Assembly (NCBI GenBank): GCA_003255025.1
Contig: QANY01002299.1
Coordinates: 1-64,000 of the forward strand
Direction of reading: 5' to 3'
Length of the DNA: 64,000 nucleotides
From: Datisca glomerata
Lineage: Eukaryota > Streptophyta > Magnoliopsida > Cucurbitales > Datiscaceae
Part shown: one piece after another, positions 46,980-59,177 of the stretch
Layout of the letters: the number at the start of each line of letters is the position of its first letter
Numbering within the stretch: position 1 is the stretch's first letter
Program-made: the position numbers and the translations under genes
Notes under the pieces: generated by a model
What the model saw: the letters and a program-made list of their open reading frames with translations, nothing else
The model's database searches: none
What the model was told of the DNA's origin: nothing

Positions 46980-47975
46980 TTTGGTTACACACGTACAAAG
47001 GTATTATAGGAACGTGATATCCTATTCGGGCATAAGATGCATGTGATATCCACTACTTCTCGTTGGTGTGACCCTTGGCAACAATTTGGTATATTGTTTA
47101 ATAGGTATTGGACACTGGTTTGAATCTTAAATATTGTTGTTAACATGATTATCAATAATGGGGATGGAACTAGCATGCAACCAGCACCACCACTTTGATT
47201 AAAAATAAAGCTAAATCCATCAACATGCCTTCTCCTTTAGTTTCTTCTTTTGGTACATGGTTCTAGACTCATTCTTCTAATGAAACCTTTACAATTTCTT
47301 GTGCTCACAATAATATGAGATAGCTTGGACTTAAGGTTCCTTGGTGTGACTTTGTGTGGTTTCCTTGCAACATTCTCTAGCATAGCTTTATTGTCAGGCT
47401 CACTGGCAAAGGTAGACTGACAACTAATGCAAGCTTTTCTCTTGGAGTCTTTCTCTTGATTCTAACTACCTACTTTGTAAATAACATTTAGAAACTATGG
47501 ACCACTTATATTTTTATTTGCACCTATGCTCATTTTTTTAGAAGACTCTTATTCAATTTTGTGATCTCACCTGCCCTAGCAGTAGATGGGTTCTAAGTAT
47601 TGAGTGGTTATCTAAAAAAACTAAGAGAAATGACTTTAGATCTCTCATATTAAAGTTGGCCTTCAACTATTTTGTTGATATTATATGGAATGAAAGGAAT
47701 ATTAGGATCTTTGATGATAAGTATAGAGATGGAAATACTCTTACTAGAACTATTATGTATATTGTTAGGGATAGGTTATGGAATCAAATATTCATCTCTG
47801 ATTCCCCTATCACTAGGTTTCTCATTATCAAGCTTAATCTGCCTTCTTATATGTTGAAGAACCCTTATTGAGTTCGGTTATTCATTTATGTGATTATTAG
47901 GGTATGCCCCTTGCATTTTATAAGCCCTTTTCAATAATATTAAGCTTGCTTATTGACAACAAGTAACACATTTTT
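46980..47975 (+). mobile_element. 3' fragment of a second LINE, plus strand, copy B
   Basis: Counterpart of 14200-15170, with the same domains: VPWCDFVWFPCNI, FNYFVDIIWNERNIRIFDDK and a LPSYMLKNPY end at 47868. It carries a different set of small indels (for example an extra T at about 47540), so the open frame is shorter (47656-47871). Confidence 0.78.
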
Positions 47976-49671
47976 AGGGTCGTTGAATTTTTTTTACCAA
48001 TATGGATACATTCTTTCAATGGTTTAGCTTAGGCCCTTCTACATAGAAATTGCAATAGGGTTGGCCTTGTTTTTGTCATATGTTATGCTCATATTACTAT
48101 TCAATAAACAACTTTTATTCCTGTAGCCCACTTGCTTAGTGATCTGTATCTTTCATGGGGACTATCCCAAACCTAAGGACGTGTAAGACAACACAAGACT
48201 TATGGTGTACCAGTATCGTATGAGAGAAAGGGGTTAATAGACAGTAATTAGATGAACTTCTTCATAAGACATCATCATTTGAAGAAATTCATTTCCTTAT
48301 TTTTTTTAACCTAAGAGGGTACCAAGTAATGGATTCTTAAACTCAATCAACTTATAGATCAATGACTAAAAGGATAATATAGGTAGTTTGGATGATGATG
48401 TCATTCAGCAAAAAACTAGGCTTCTCCACAATTCGTTGTTAATACCAATATGCTTGCACAATAGTAGAAAGTTACTAAAAAAGTATGTTAGAGCTTGCTT
48501 ATTGATGACACCATTATTCGAATCATGTGTGTGCATCTCCAACTAAAACGCGTACACGTGAACATGAAATTCTCTTTTTGTACTGAAGATATATTGTCGA
48601 ACACGCCTTTAACTAGTTGCCAAGAATAAATCTTTAAATAATACAATGTATACTATTCAAACCTTTTTCTTAACTTGTTTAACTGGGAAAGTGACAGACA
48701 CTTACTCATACATTGGTACTAGGATTCTTAGTCCCGGTACTATAGATATTACCTTTTCAAATTTATCATGATAGGTTTTTAAAGAATAGGAAATTTTTCT
48801 TTCAAAAGAAAATTCAAACTTAATTGATCATAAATTTATCAAGTTTTAAAATATTGATTCATTCGTGTGATTTAAGCATCAAATTAGGTGATATCTATAT
48901 GAAAGGCACTAATATGTGGATGGACTATGCCTAATTTAAACATAAAAATAATTGAATTTGAATATGATTTTTAAGATTGTTGTAAGTGGTTGATAAATAA
49001 GGGAGTGTCAACCTAGTTAGGGTTAGCCTAATTTATAGTGATGCAACTCTAAGTAGTTATATGTCAATTATGTATTTTTATACTCCAATTCATGTTTCAT
49101 ATCTTTATCCCAAAAAAATATGTTATCATTTTCTCTAAGGTTTAATGTAAATTGTCCCATCAGGCTTTCACCTTTTTACAAAGACACCTAAACTCTTGAA
49201 ATGAAATCAAATACCTTTAAACTTTCAAAACATGGTGAACAACCTCACTCCGACCATCACAAGGATGAAGTTCCATGTGGATAAGAAGGTATGGTCAAGT
49301 TAGTTCCCACCAAATCCTTCCACCTTAACTCTCCTCCTTAATGACGATAGTATTTGCATCCCATATCACTGCAAGTTGGGTGTCTTCTTATTCCTTTGAT
49401 TTTCATCCTCCATGCAAGCTAGTTGGGATGGTATTATTCTCTTTATTTTTTTCCATCTGGTACATCATCATCGCCATCATTAAAGTTGTAGTTGTAATCT
49501 AAAAAAATCATAATTTTGGATCGTAGTTTTATCTTTTCATCTACAACTTTCTTATCTAAAACTCTATTTTTATAGATGGATGAAAAAACCCAGATCTGAA
49601 ATTTGGTTTTCGTCCACCATTGAGGGTTGCTTCTTTAAATGTAATTTAATGTCTATACTTTGCATTTCCTC
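47976..49671. other. Gene-free stretch, copy B
   Basis: Collinear with 15171-16874. No supportable gene; short insertions and deletions against copy A only. Confidence 0.5.
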
Positions 49672-49898
49672 CAAGATAAGAAATAAAGAAGAAGAAGAAG
49701 GAATTGGGAAAAAATTCTGTTATGAAATTCTATTAACTCTGCCCTACAAAGAAATAGTACAAGGGTCATAACAAATTATAGTTATCTTAACCTTGATTCT
49801 CATTGGGCAATAGTCTTCAACCTATAAGAATGCAACACATGTCCTCAAGACATGTGTCAATGGGAGTGCAAGTCATCACTAACTAATGTATGTTTGAT
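49672..49898 (-). repeat. 3' LTR of the copy-B copia element, rearranged
   Basis: Shorter than its partners (about 225 against 440 bp). The first 90 bp (AAGATAAGAAATAAAG...) and the last 45 bp (...TTTGATCAATA) are in normal order. The middle is an 84-bp inverted piece, and about 200 bp are missing around it. Confidence 0.8.
49766..49849 (-). other. 84-bp micro-inversion inside the LTR
   Basis: TCATAACAAATTATAGTTAT through AACACATGTCCTCAAG is the reverse complement of about 17116-17199 in the matching LTR of copy A (CTTGAGGACATGTGTTGC ... AATTTGTTATGA), with about five differences in 84 bases. The other LTRs of both copies carry this stretch in the direct orientation. Confidence 0.9.
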
Positions 49899-50380
49899 CA
49901 ATACCCCCTCAAGAGAGATGGGGATGCAATCACATGTAGCTTGGAAGCAGGTATATGAAACTGAGATGGCAGTAGGGGCTTTGTGAGGATGTTTGCTACA
50001 TGTCAAATAGATGGAATGTAGCGCACCTCTAGCTACTTGGAAAGAATATTTTCTCGTATAAAATATATGTCAGGTTCTATGTGCTTTATCCTAGAGTGGA
50101 ATATAGGATTTCAAGCAAGAGCATTTGCACTCTAGTTATCACACTAGATAATTGGAGTTGAAGAGATTGGCAGCCTTAATTCAGTAAAGAGAGACTAGAG
50201 CCACAAAATTTCAGAAGCTACAAGGGCCATTGCATAATATTCTGACTCAGTAATAGTCCTTGCTACAACCCTTTATATTCTAGAGCTCCAAGTGATAAGA
50301 TTATTGCCCAAGAACAAGCAAAAACCACTGGTAGACTTTCTATCATCTAGTGAACTCACATAGTATACATTAGAAAAACA

Positions 50381-51562
50381 CTACATAGAAAGAGAAGAAG
50401 CTGGTGTGGTGCAGCCAAACTGTGTTGTGCCTTTGATGTTTCTTAGGACTCGTTTACAAGCTTTCCAATGATCAACTGCGGGTTTAAAGAGGAATTGGCT
50501 AAGCTTGTTGACAGCAAAGGCTATGCCAGGCCTAGTTAAGGTAAGATATTGCAAAGAGCGTATAATGCTTCTGTAAAGACTGGGGTTAGAGAAGCGCAAA
50601 CCTAAAGACAAAAGCTTATAAGAGGGTCACATTGAGTTAGGCTACTATTAGCAGTAGACATGTTGGCTTTAAGGAGTAAGTCAGTTGCATATTTGGTCTG
50701 AGTGAGGTAGATGCCTGAGTTGTCCATATTTGGTCTGAGAAATAACCTATTGAACCAGAGAAGGGAGCTCCTAGTGACAAATATGTCATCAACATATATG
50801 AGGATTAACACCATGTGACTGCTTGAGAAGGATATGAACAGTGAGTTATTTGAAATGGAGTTGTGAATCCCCAAGAATGTAAAGCAAGCTTGAGCTTATC
50901 AAACCATACATGTAAGGCCTATCTTAGACCATATAATGCCTTATTGAGTTTGCATAGATAGTTGGGTCTGGTTGGATCTTCAAAACCTAGGGGTTGGACC
51001 ATGCAACTATCTCATTAAGGTCTCCATACAGAAATGCATTATTTATATCAAGTTGGTGAATCTCCTAACCCTTTGTAATAGCTAAGGTGAGCATGATTCT
51101 AATGGTGCAAGGCTTGATCACTAGGCTGAAAGTGTCAAAGAAGTCATTACCTGTAGTCTGTTGGATTCCTTTGGCCACTAATCTGGCCTTGTATCTTTGA
51201 ACTGTGCCATTAGGGTTATGTTTAACCTTAAAAACCCATTTGTTAGGCACTAGTTGACATTGTGCAGATGGAGGAATAAGGGTCCATGTATTATTCTTAA
51301 GCAAGGCTCGGTACTCAACCTCCATAATAGCATACCGGAAATGATTAAATAAAGCTGCTTTGATAGTGAGAGGAGAACTAGGTTGAGTGTCTTGAGTGAC
51401 AACAGAGAAATCTTTGTGCTTGAGTGAGCTTGTTATGGACCTGGTGAACATGGGGTGAACTGAAGTAGTAGGCCTAGAGACATGTAACTTACAGGCATGC
51501 AAAAATGGTATAACAAGTGAACATGGGGGTGATGGGGTTGGGGAGGGAGAAAAAGGGAACAA
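50381..51562 (-). pseudogene. Copia reverse transcriptase domain, broken (copy B)
   Basis: Three minus-strand pieces in order. 51562-51065 is the N-terminal RT part (WTLIPPSAQCQLVPNKWVFK, ARLVAKGIQQTTGNDFFDTF). 50874-50602 is the palm with the catalytic YVDD and TQTKYATDLLLKANM. 50611-50381 is the RT/RNase H connection. Frameshifts and a missing stretch near 50880-51064 separate them. This domain is absent from the copia in copy A and from the second partial copia in copy B. Confidence 0.85.
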
Positions 51563-53551
51563 TATGTAAAGGAATAAGATAAGTAGGAGAGTCTAAAGAG
51601 GGAGTATAGATAGTACCTTGTCTAAAGTGGAGAAGTTGGGAACATGGAGTATAGTGAATGGAGTAAATGAAGAAGAAATGTGTGATGAAGTACTAAACAA
51701 TAGAGTATAGAAACTCAGTTTCATTAAATATTACACGTTTGCTGATAAACATTTTAGCAGAAATAGGTTCAAAACATAAATAACCCGTGTGAGAGAGACT
51801 ATAGCCTAGGATAACACATTTTGTTTTTGTGAAATTCAAACTTATGTTTTTTATATGGTCTTAAAAAGGGGAAGCAACTACAACCTAAATACTTTTAGGA
51901 AGCTATAATCAGGTTTTAGTGAATACAACCTCTCAAATGGGGATTCGTTGGCCAAAACAAGTGTGGGAAGCCTAGTAATATTGAAAAAGTTTCCCACCTA
52001 AAATGCAGATGAAGTTTGGTATGAACTAAGAGAGACAGCCCATTTTTAGTAATATCCCTGTGTTTTCTATCTACTCTACCATTTTACTGGTGAGTGTGTG
52101 GGCAGGGTGCTCGCCTTGAGTAATTAGTAAGGGTTGTAGTGATCTGTACTCACTCCCAGTCACTTTGGAGACATTTATTTTTTCTTTCAAAGGTTCTTTC
52201 AATGTATGCATTAAATTTAATGAAAACTTATTTTGCAACAGATTTTAGTTTTAAAGGGAAAACCCAAGTAAACCTATTAAAGTCATCAACAAAAGCTATG
52301 TGGTATTTAAAACTACTAAGTGAAGATAAAGGAGCTGGTCCCTAAAGGCCACTATATATAGTCTGAAAATGTGTTTTAGCTACATTAGAAGATAAGTGGA
52401 AATTAGCTTGATGTGCTTTTCCTAGGGTGCAAGCATTACAAAATGAAATAGTCCTAGAAACACTAGTAGGAAAGTTGACAGATATGAAAACTTCTCCCAA
52501 AACTTAGACTTAAGGATGCCTTAGCCTTTGGTGCTATAGGTTGGCTTTATTGACTCCGCTGACAGAAAGAAAAGCAGTGGGTGTTAAGGTATATAATGCT
52601 GACTTGTGTAATAGAGTGGTGGACAGTCTCTGATGTGGAAAATGGTACAGTCCATCTCTAAGTACACCCTGAAGTAGTACTTTCCTCGAAGTATTGTCCT
52701 TCACAAAATAGAAAATTGAGTCAAATTCAATTAGTATAGGATTATGTACGCAAAGTTGAGAGACACTCAATAAGTTTCTAGTGGTAGAAGGGACACAAAG
52801 TAATTGATCCGATGTTATGGCAATAAAGTGTTTGTGAGTAGGAAAATATGACTTGCATACATGAGTTATATCTAAAAGCTACCATTAAAAATAATTATCT
52901 TAGATTTACCCTTGTATTCATTTTTTATGGACAGGTTAGGTAGATACTGTGTTACATGGTGAGCGGCTATACTGTCCAGGTACCAATTACCATGATCAAC
53001 AACTCTGTTAAGGCACTGAATGTGGTAGGGTTTCTAGTTCTCATGCCACTCTAAGTCTTATTTATTAACTGATTCTAAGTGGTGAAGTGTATAGGTTTAG
53101 GTTTAAAGTTGAAGTCATACCTGATATAACAAGTAGACGCATAATGACCTATTTTTCTACATATTTGGCATATAGGTCTTTGGCCAGGCCTGCCCCTTCC
53201 CCTACCTCTTCCTATGTTTTGATTTGAGGAGTTTCTTTGGTTGTTGGAATTATTTTAAGGTAAAAAGCTTTGCTGAGTGGAGGAGAGGATCCTTTTATAG
53301 TGTAATTGGAAAAGTTGGCAAACATGGATATGGTGTCAAAGGTGCCTGTGAGTTACTCAATGCATATCTCATGACTTTGTAGCACGAATTTTCCTTCTTG
53401 TTAAGACAGTGTCTCCTCTAGAGGTCAAATTGACCACCACAAGGTTATACTCAGTGCATAGTCCTCTCAAAACCTAAAGGAGTAAGTCATCATCTATGAT
53501 GCTTCGTCGAGTGGCTGACAGACTGTCACCAATAGATGTCATCTTCTACAT

Positions 53552-53878
53552 TTAGTCATTGATGTTGAGGGAGCCTTTCTTCCGTGTTTGAAGCTGAAAA
53601 CACAGTTGTATAGTCCTTGCTTTGGACTGTGAGGTGAGGAGTTGCTTTAGAGTCCTCCAGACCTCATGAGCACTGAGACAATGAACTATATGTCTAAACA
53701 TACTTTCTTTAATTGAGGATAACAACCTACTCATTAAGTGTTGGTCAGTCCTTCTCCAACTTATGAACTTAGGGTTCAAAATGAAAGGTGATTCAGGTAC
53801 AAGAGCTATAACAACAGTTGCTGGATCCATGAAAAATTCATCTGGCATATGAGCAATGCGTGTGAGATAGGTCTCCAA
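53552..53878 (-). pseudogene. Copia gag fragment (copy B, first)
   Basis: A 108-codon open piece with METYLTRIAHMPDEFFMDPA, FISWRRTDQHLMSRLLSSI and HCLSAHEVWRTLKQLLTSQS, the UBN2/gag-polypeptide type of Ty1/copia capsid. It is the middle of a normal gag; upstream and downstream parts are in other frames. Confidence 0.8.
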
Positions 53879-54180
53879 GTCATATGCTCGGGCTATAAAA
53901 AGGATCTGGGATTTCTAGAATATATAATTAGATCTATCTAACCTAATAGATATCATAATCATGTTGTTTGGTAGGATAGTGGGTAGGGAAGGAAGTGGGT
54001 GGGAAAAAGTTTGGTTGACATTTGATCCAGATGCAAGTGAGGTGGTAGACATTGGTGTTTCAACTGCATTTGTGTTGTTGTAGTGTTTATAGCGTTAACA
54101 TGTGCATTTGCATGAGCATTTATGGTTGTTCCGCCATTTTTAGCTAACGAAGAAAGAAAAAATTGTAGATAGGAAGGCTC

Positions 54181-54192
54181 GCTTTGATACCA
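54181..54192 (-). other. Primer-binding site of the copy-B copia
   Basis: GCTTTGATACCA, one change from the GCTCTGATACCA of copy A. On the element strand it reads TGGTATCAAAGC. Confidence 0.75.
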
Positions 54193-56035
54193 AGATAAGA
54201 AACAGAGAAAAAGGAGTTGGAAAAGTTTTCTGTATTAAAATTCTATTAACTCAGCGTTACAAAGAATAGTACAGGGTATAGATTTTACATGGGATAAAAT
54301 ACATCTAAACATTATAAATGGGATAATTAGATTAGGTAATGACTTAGTAATCATTGATCCAATCATTACTCAATCTAAGGTGGTGAAGAACTCGTGAGGA
54401 GTTGTGTTGCATTCCTATAGGTTGAAGACTGCTGCCCAATGAGAAGCAAGGTTGAGGTAACTATAATTTTTTATGAAGTGAGCCAATGGCACTATGCTTG
54501 GTGGCCATGCAAAAGTTGTGTTGTGATGCGCCATTTGGATAGTGAGTTGTCAAAGGGAGTGTTATGTTATCATTGCCTAATGTAATTGTTTATACGTATT
54601 ATGAATTTCATACTCTATGAAGATGGCTACTTATTGTATTCATAACCCTTAATACATTCAACAGTAACCTTTATTTAGTCTTTTTAACTTACACACATAG
54701 TAAAACCCATTCGTCATGCCATATTCTTTCAAATTTCAAGACACTTCTAAAGATCTTGTATCAAGCAATTATCATCCAAAAATGTCCACAAAAATAGGCT
54801 CTTTCAAGACTCTTCTAAAGATCTTGCTCATAGCAAGTAGTTCACAAAAATTACTTAATGTAAGCAAATAGTTTACAAAACTATTTGATTTGAGCAAGTA
54901 GACTTCGCATTTTCATTTTTGTTTGTCCAATTTTTTAAGAGCTGAGACTTGTTTTACTTGAAGGGATAAAAAAATCTTTTCACAATCCAAAAATGTCGTA
55001 TTCTTTGAAAAAAAATTGTAAGCGAAATGCATTTTAAGTGGTCATTTTATACAAAAAAAATCCTTCTTTTTTCGTCTTTTTGATGAGAAACGTTTTTAGT
55101 CTTTTTTATTTATTTTTTATGTTTTTATAATTTACTTTTTTTTTCTCTTTTTTCAGATCTCTTGAAAACTATTAAAAAATAAATTTCTCCTCGTTAAGAT
55201 CTTATATTAACCTTATATAGATATTTCAAGTTTATCATGAAGAGTTTCGAAACTTCTGAAATTTTTTTTTTTAAATTTAAACTTAATTGATGATAGATTT
55301 TGTGAAGATTTAAAATATTTAGAATGCTTGTCCTCTACAGGTTTAGTTTAGAATTTAGATTCAATGTATTTGGACAAGTGATTATCTTTTAACTTTGCTT
55401 ATCTCAAAAACTTTGATTTATTTGATTTGTTCGTACTTATTTTTAACAATTTTTCTGATATGTTTCGTTCAAATGCTAAACTCTAAGTTTTGAGCGAAGA
55501 AATCGTTGAAATTCTATTCTGTCTTCAATCTTTTTTCATTACAATTTAACTTTTGAGTATTTTTTTATTTTTTTATTTTTTATTAACCCAATTAAAGTTG
55601 TTGTTTTTTTATAAAATACAATGTCTAACTATCTAGTAGAGTGGTTGAAATGGTACATGATAAGATGGCACAATCCTCTCAAGCAATGATTTCTTGCAAC
55701 ATGTACTTTATAGTTGACTTTTCAGATAATACATGGAGTTTATCTGTATTGACAAAACATAATTTGCATTAAATATGAACAGACTTATTTGTGGAACGTC
55801 AAAGAGCCAAGTTAAATTGTTGTTTTGAACTTCTGTGAAAGGCAACTGAATTTTTTAGATAAAAGGCTTTTGAACTTCTGTGACAAAAGAAACATGCAAG
55901 GTAAATCTGCCAATTAATTTGATTTTTTTATATCAAGGTTAATTTTGAAATATTAAGTTTATGGATGTATGCATAAAATATATTTCTCATGTCATATTAT
56001 ATTTTTTATATCATGTCATATCAATTTTTTTTATA

Positions 56036-58931
56036 GGAGAAGCTATTGTAGAGTGTGAAGATGAACCTGTGCTATTGGAGAAGTTAGGAACATGGAGTAT
56101 GGTGAAGGGAATAAATGAAGAAGGAATGTGTGATGAGGTACTAAAGTATAGAGTATGGAAACTCAATTTCATTAACTATTACACTTTTGCTGATAAAGAT
56201 TTTTGCAGAAATAGGTTCAAAGCATAAATAACCCTTGTGAGAGAGACTATAGCCTAGGAAAGCACATTTTTTGTGTTAAATCCAAGCTTATGTTTTTAAT
56301 ATGGTCTTAAAAAGGGGAGGCAACTACAACCTAAATACCTTTAGGAAGCTATAATCTGGTTTTAGTGAATACGGCCTATCAAATGGAGATTCGTTCGCAA
56401 AAACAAGTGTGAGAAGCCTGTTAATAAAAAATGTGGCAGTTGAAAAGGTTTCCCATCGAAAATGTAGAGGAAGTGTGGCATGAGCTAAGAGAGACAGTTC
56501 CTTTTTAGTAATATCCATGTGTTTTCTATCTACTCTACCATTTTACTGGTGAGTGTGTGGGTAGGGTGCCTAAAGACATTGCCTAGAGTAGCTAGTAAGT
56601 AGTGATCTATACTCACCCCCAGTCACTTTGGAGACATTTATTTTTTCTTTCAATGTATGCATTAAAATGAATGAAAACTTATTTTGCAACAGATTTTAGT
56701 TTTAAAGGGAAAACCCAAGTAAACCTTTTAAAGTCATCAACAAAAACTATGTGGTATTTAAAACCACTAAGTGAAGATAAAGGAGCTGGTCCCTAAAGGC
56801 CACTATATATAGTCTCAAAAGGTGTTTTAGCTACATTAGAAGATAAGTGGAAAGTAGCTTGATGAGCTTTTCCTAGGGTGCAAGCATCACAATATGAAAT
56901 AGTCCTAGAAACACTAGTAGGAAAGTTGACAGATATGAAAACTTCTCCCAAAACTTAGACTTAAGGATGTCCTAGCCTTTGGTGCCATAGGTTGGCTTTA
57001 TTGACTCCGGTGACAGAAAGAAAAGTAGTGGGTGTTGAGGTAAGTGATGCTGACTTGTGTAATGGAGTCGTGGACAGTCTGTGATGCGGGAAACGGTACA
57101 GTCCATCTCTAAGTACACCCTAAAGTAGTACTTGCCTCGCAGTCTTATCCTTCACAAAATAGAAAATTGAGTCAAATTTAATTAGTATAGGATTATGTAG
57201 GCAAAGTTGAGAGACACTCAATAAGTTTCTAGTGGTAGAAGGGACACAAAGTAATTGATCCAATGTTAAGGCAATAGAGTGTTTGTAAGTAGTAAAATAT
57301 GACTTGCATACATGAGTTATATCTAAAAGCTACCATTAAAAATAATTAGCTTAAATTTACCCTTGCAGTCATTTTTTATGGACAGGTTAGACAGATATGG
57401 TGTTACATGGTGGGTGGCTGTACTAGGTACCAATTAGCATGATCAACAACTCCTGTTAAGGCACTGAATGCAGCAGGGTTTCTAGGTGTCATGCCACTCT
57501 AAGTCTTATTTATGAACTGATTCTAAGTGAGGAAGTGTATAGGTTTAGGTTTAAAGCTGAAGTCATACCTGTTATAACAAGTAGATGCATAATAACATAT
57601 TTTTTTGCATATTTGGCACATAGGTCTTTAGCCAGGCCTGCCCTTCTCCTACCTCTTCATATGGTTTGATTTGAGGAGTTTCTTTGGTTGTTGGGATTAG
57701 TTTAAGGTGAAAAGCTTTGCTGAGTGGAGGGAGAGGATCCTTCTCTAGTGTAATTGGCAAACGTGGATATGGTGTCAAAGGTGCTTGTGAGTTGCTCAAT
57801 GCGTATCTCATGACTTTGTAGCACGAACTTTCCTTCTTGTAAAGACAATTTCTCCTCTAGAGGTCAAATTGACCACCATAAGGTCATACTCAGTTAGTCA
57901 TTGATGTTGAGGGAACCATTCTTCAGTGTTTGAAGCTGAAAACATAGTTGTAGAGTCCTTACTTTGGACTGTAAGGTGAGGAGTTTCTTTAGAGTCCTCC
58001 AGACCTTATGAGCACTGAGACAATGGACTATATGTCTAAACATACTTTCTATAATTGAGGATAACAACCTACTCATTAAGTGTTGGTTAGTTGTTCTCCA
58101 ACTTATGAACTTAGGTTTCAAAATGAAGGGTGATTCAGGTACAAGAGCTATAACAACAGTTGCTGGATTCTTGAAAAATTCATCTGGCATATGAGCAATG
58201 CCGGTGAGATAGGTCTCCAAGTCATATACTTGGGCTATAGAATGGATCTGGGATTTTCAGAATATATAATTAGATCTATATAACCTAATAGATATCTTAA
58301 TCATGTTGTTTGGTAGGATAGTGGGTAGGAAAGGAAATGGGTGGAAAAAAGTTTGGGACATTTGATCCAGATGCAAGTGAGGTGGTAGACATTGGTGTGT
58401 CAATTGCATTTGTGATATTGTAGTGTTTATAGTGTTAACATGTACATTTACAGGAGCATTTATGGTTGTTCCGCCATTTTTAGCTAACTAAGGAAGAAAA
58501 AATTGTAGATTAGAGGGCCTGCTCTAATACCAAGATATGAAACAAAGAAAAAGGAGTTGGAAAAGTTTTCAGTACAAGGGTATATATATATTACATGAGA
58601 TAAAATACATCTAAACATAATTAATGAGGTGATTAGATTAGATAATGACTTAGTAATCATTGATCCAATCATTACTCAATCTAAGGTGGTGAAGAACCCG
58701 TGAGCTAGGAGGTTAGCTAGGGAATATTCTTGAGGACTTGTGTTGCATTCCTATAGGTTGAAGACTGCTGCCCAATGAGAAGCAAGGTTGAGGTAACTAT
58801 ACATTTTTAAGAAGTGGGCCAATGGCACTATGCTTGGTGCAATTGCAAAAGTTGTGCTGTGATGTCATTTGGATAGTGAGTTGTTAAAGGGAGTGCTAAG
58901 TCATCATTGACTAATGTATGTTTGATCAATA
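56036..58931 (-). mobile_element. Partial second copia copy created by the tandem duplication
   Basis: Minus-strand remains: integrase (56324-56518, MDITKKELSLLAHATLPLHF), a degraded zinc knuckle near 57590-57620 (CQICKKICYYAS, histidine lost), gag at 57894-58220, primer-binding site with a change (GCTCTAATACCA, 58521-58532) and one LTR (58532-58931). The 3' half with reverse transcriptase and the 3' LTR is absent, because the duplicated unit began inside the element. Confidence 0.85.
57894..58220 (-). pseudogene. Copia gag fragment (copy B, second)
   Basis: A 108-codon open piece with METYLTGIAHMPDEFFKNPA and HCLSAHKVWRTLKKLLTLQS. It is almost identical to 53552-53878, as expected from the local duplication. 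Confidence 0.8.
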
Positions 58932-59177
58932 CTCCTCTGTGAAGTTGGCTACTTTCTTCCTCAATAATTGTTTATACGTATTGTGAATTTCATACTCTGT
59001 GAAGATGGCTGCTTATTGTATCCATAACCCTTAATGCATTCAGCAGTAACCCTTATTAAGTCTTTTTTACTTACACACTTAGTAAAATCCATTCGTCATG
59101 GCATATTCTTTCAACTTTCAAGACACTTCTAAAGTTCTTGAATCAAGCAATTATCATCCAAAAATGTCCACAAAAAT

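Larger units (their letters stand above)
49672..54575 (-). mobile_element. Ty1/copia LTR retrotransposon, near full length (copy B)
   Basis: About 4.9 kb, same insertion site as in copy A (TGCATTTCCTCC at the left edge). On the minus strand: 5' LTR (54192 to about 54575); primer-binding site (54181-54192); gag at 53552-53878; CCHC zinc knuckle CQICRKIGHYASTC at about 53123-53165; GAG-pre-integrase near 52534-52770; integrase remnants around 51900-52100; reverse transcriptase at 51065-51562 with NKWVFKVKHNPNGTVQRYKA; YVDD at 50785-50796; the RNase H approach at 50381-50611 (RSLQYLTLTRPGIAFAVNKL); RNase H with VVARTITESEYY near 50230-50270; 3' LTR. Frameshifts and stops break every domain, so it is inactive. 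Confidence 0.9.
51611..56035 (+). repeat. Secondary tandem duplication in copy B, first unit (about 4.4 kb)
   Basis: This unit runs from inside the copia element, across the 5' LTR and into the flank of phylloplanin-like gene 2. At 56035/56036 the gene-2 flank (ATATCAATTTTTTTTATAGG) is joined directly to copia-internal sequence (AGGAGAAGCTATTGTAGAG), which in copy A lies far upstream at 17791. This is the junction of a tandem duplication. A 90-bp deletion near 51620 in the first unit came later, because the second unit still has that sequence. Confidence 0.85.

Noticed and set aside
53123..53165. CCHC zinc knuckle as a host zinc-finger gene
   Set aside because: It lies in order between gag and the GAG-pre-integrase of the copia element, so it is the retroelement nucleocapsid motif.
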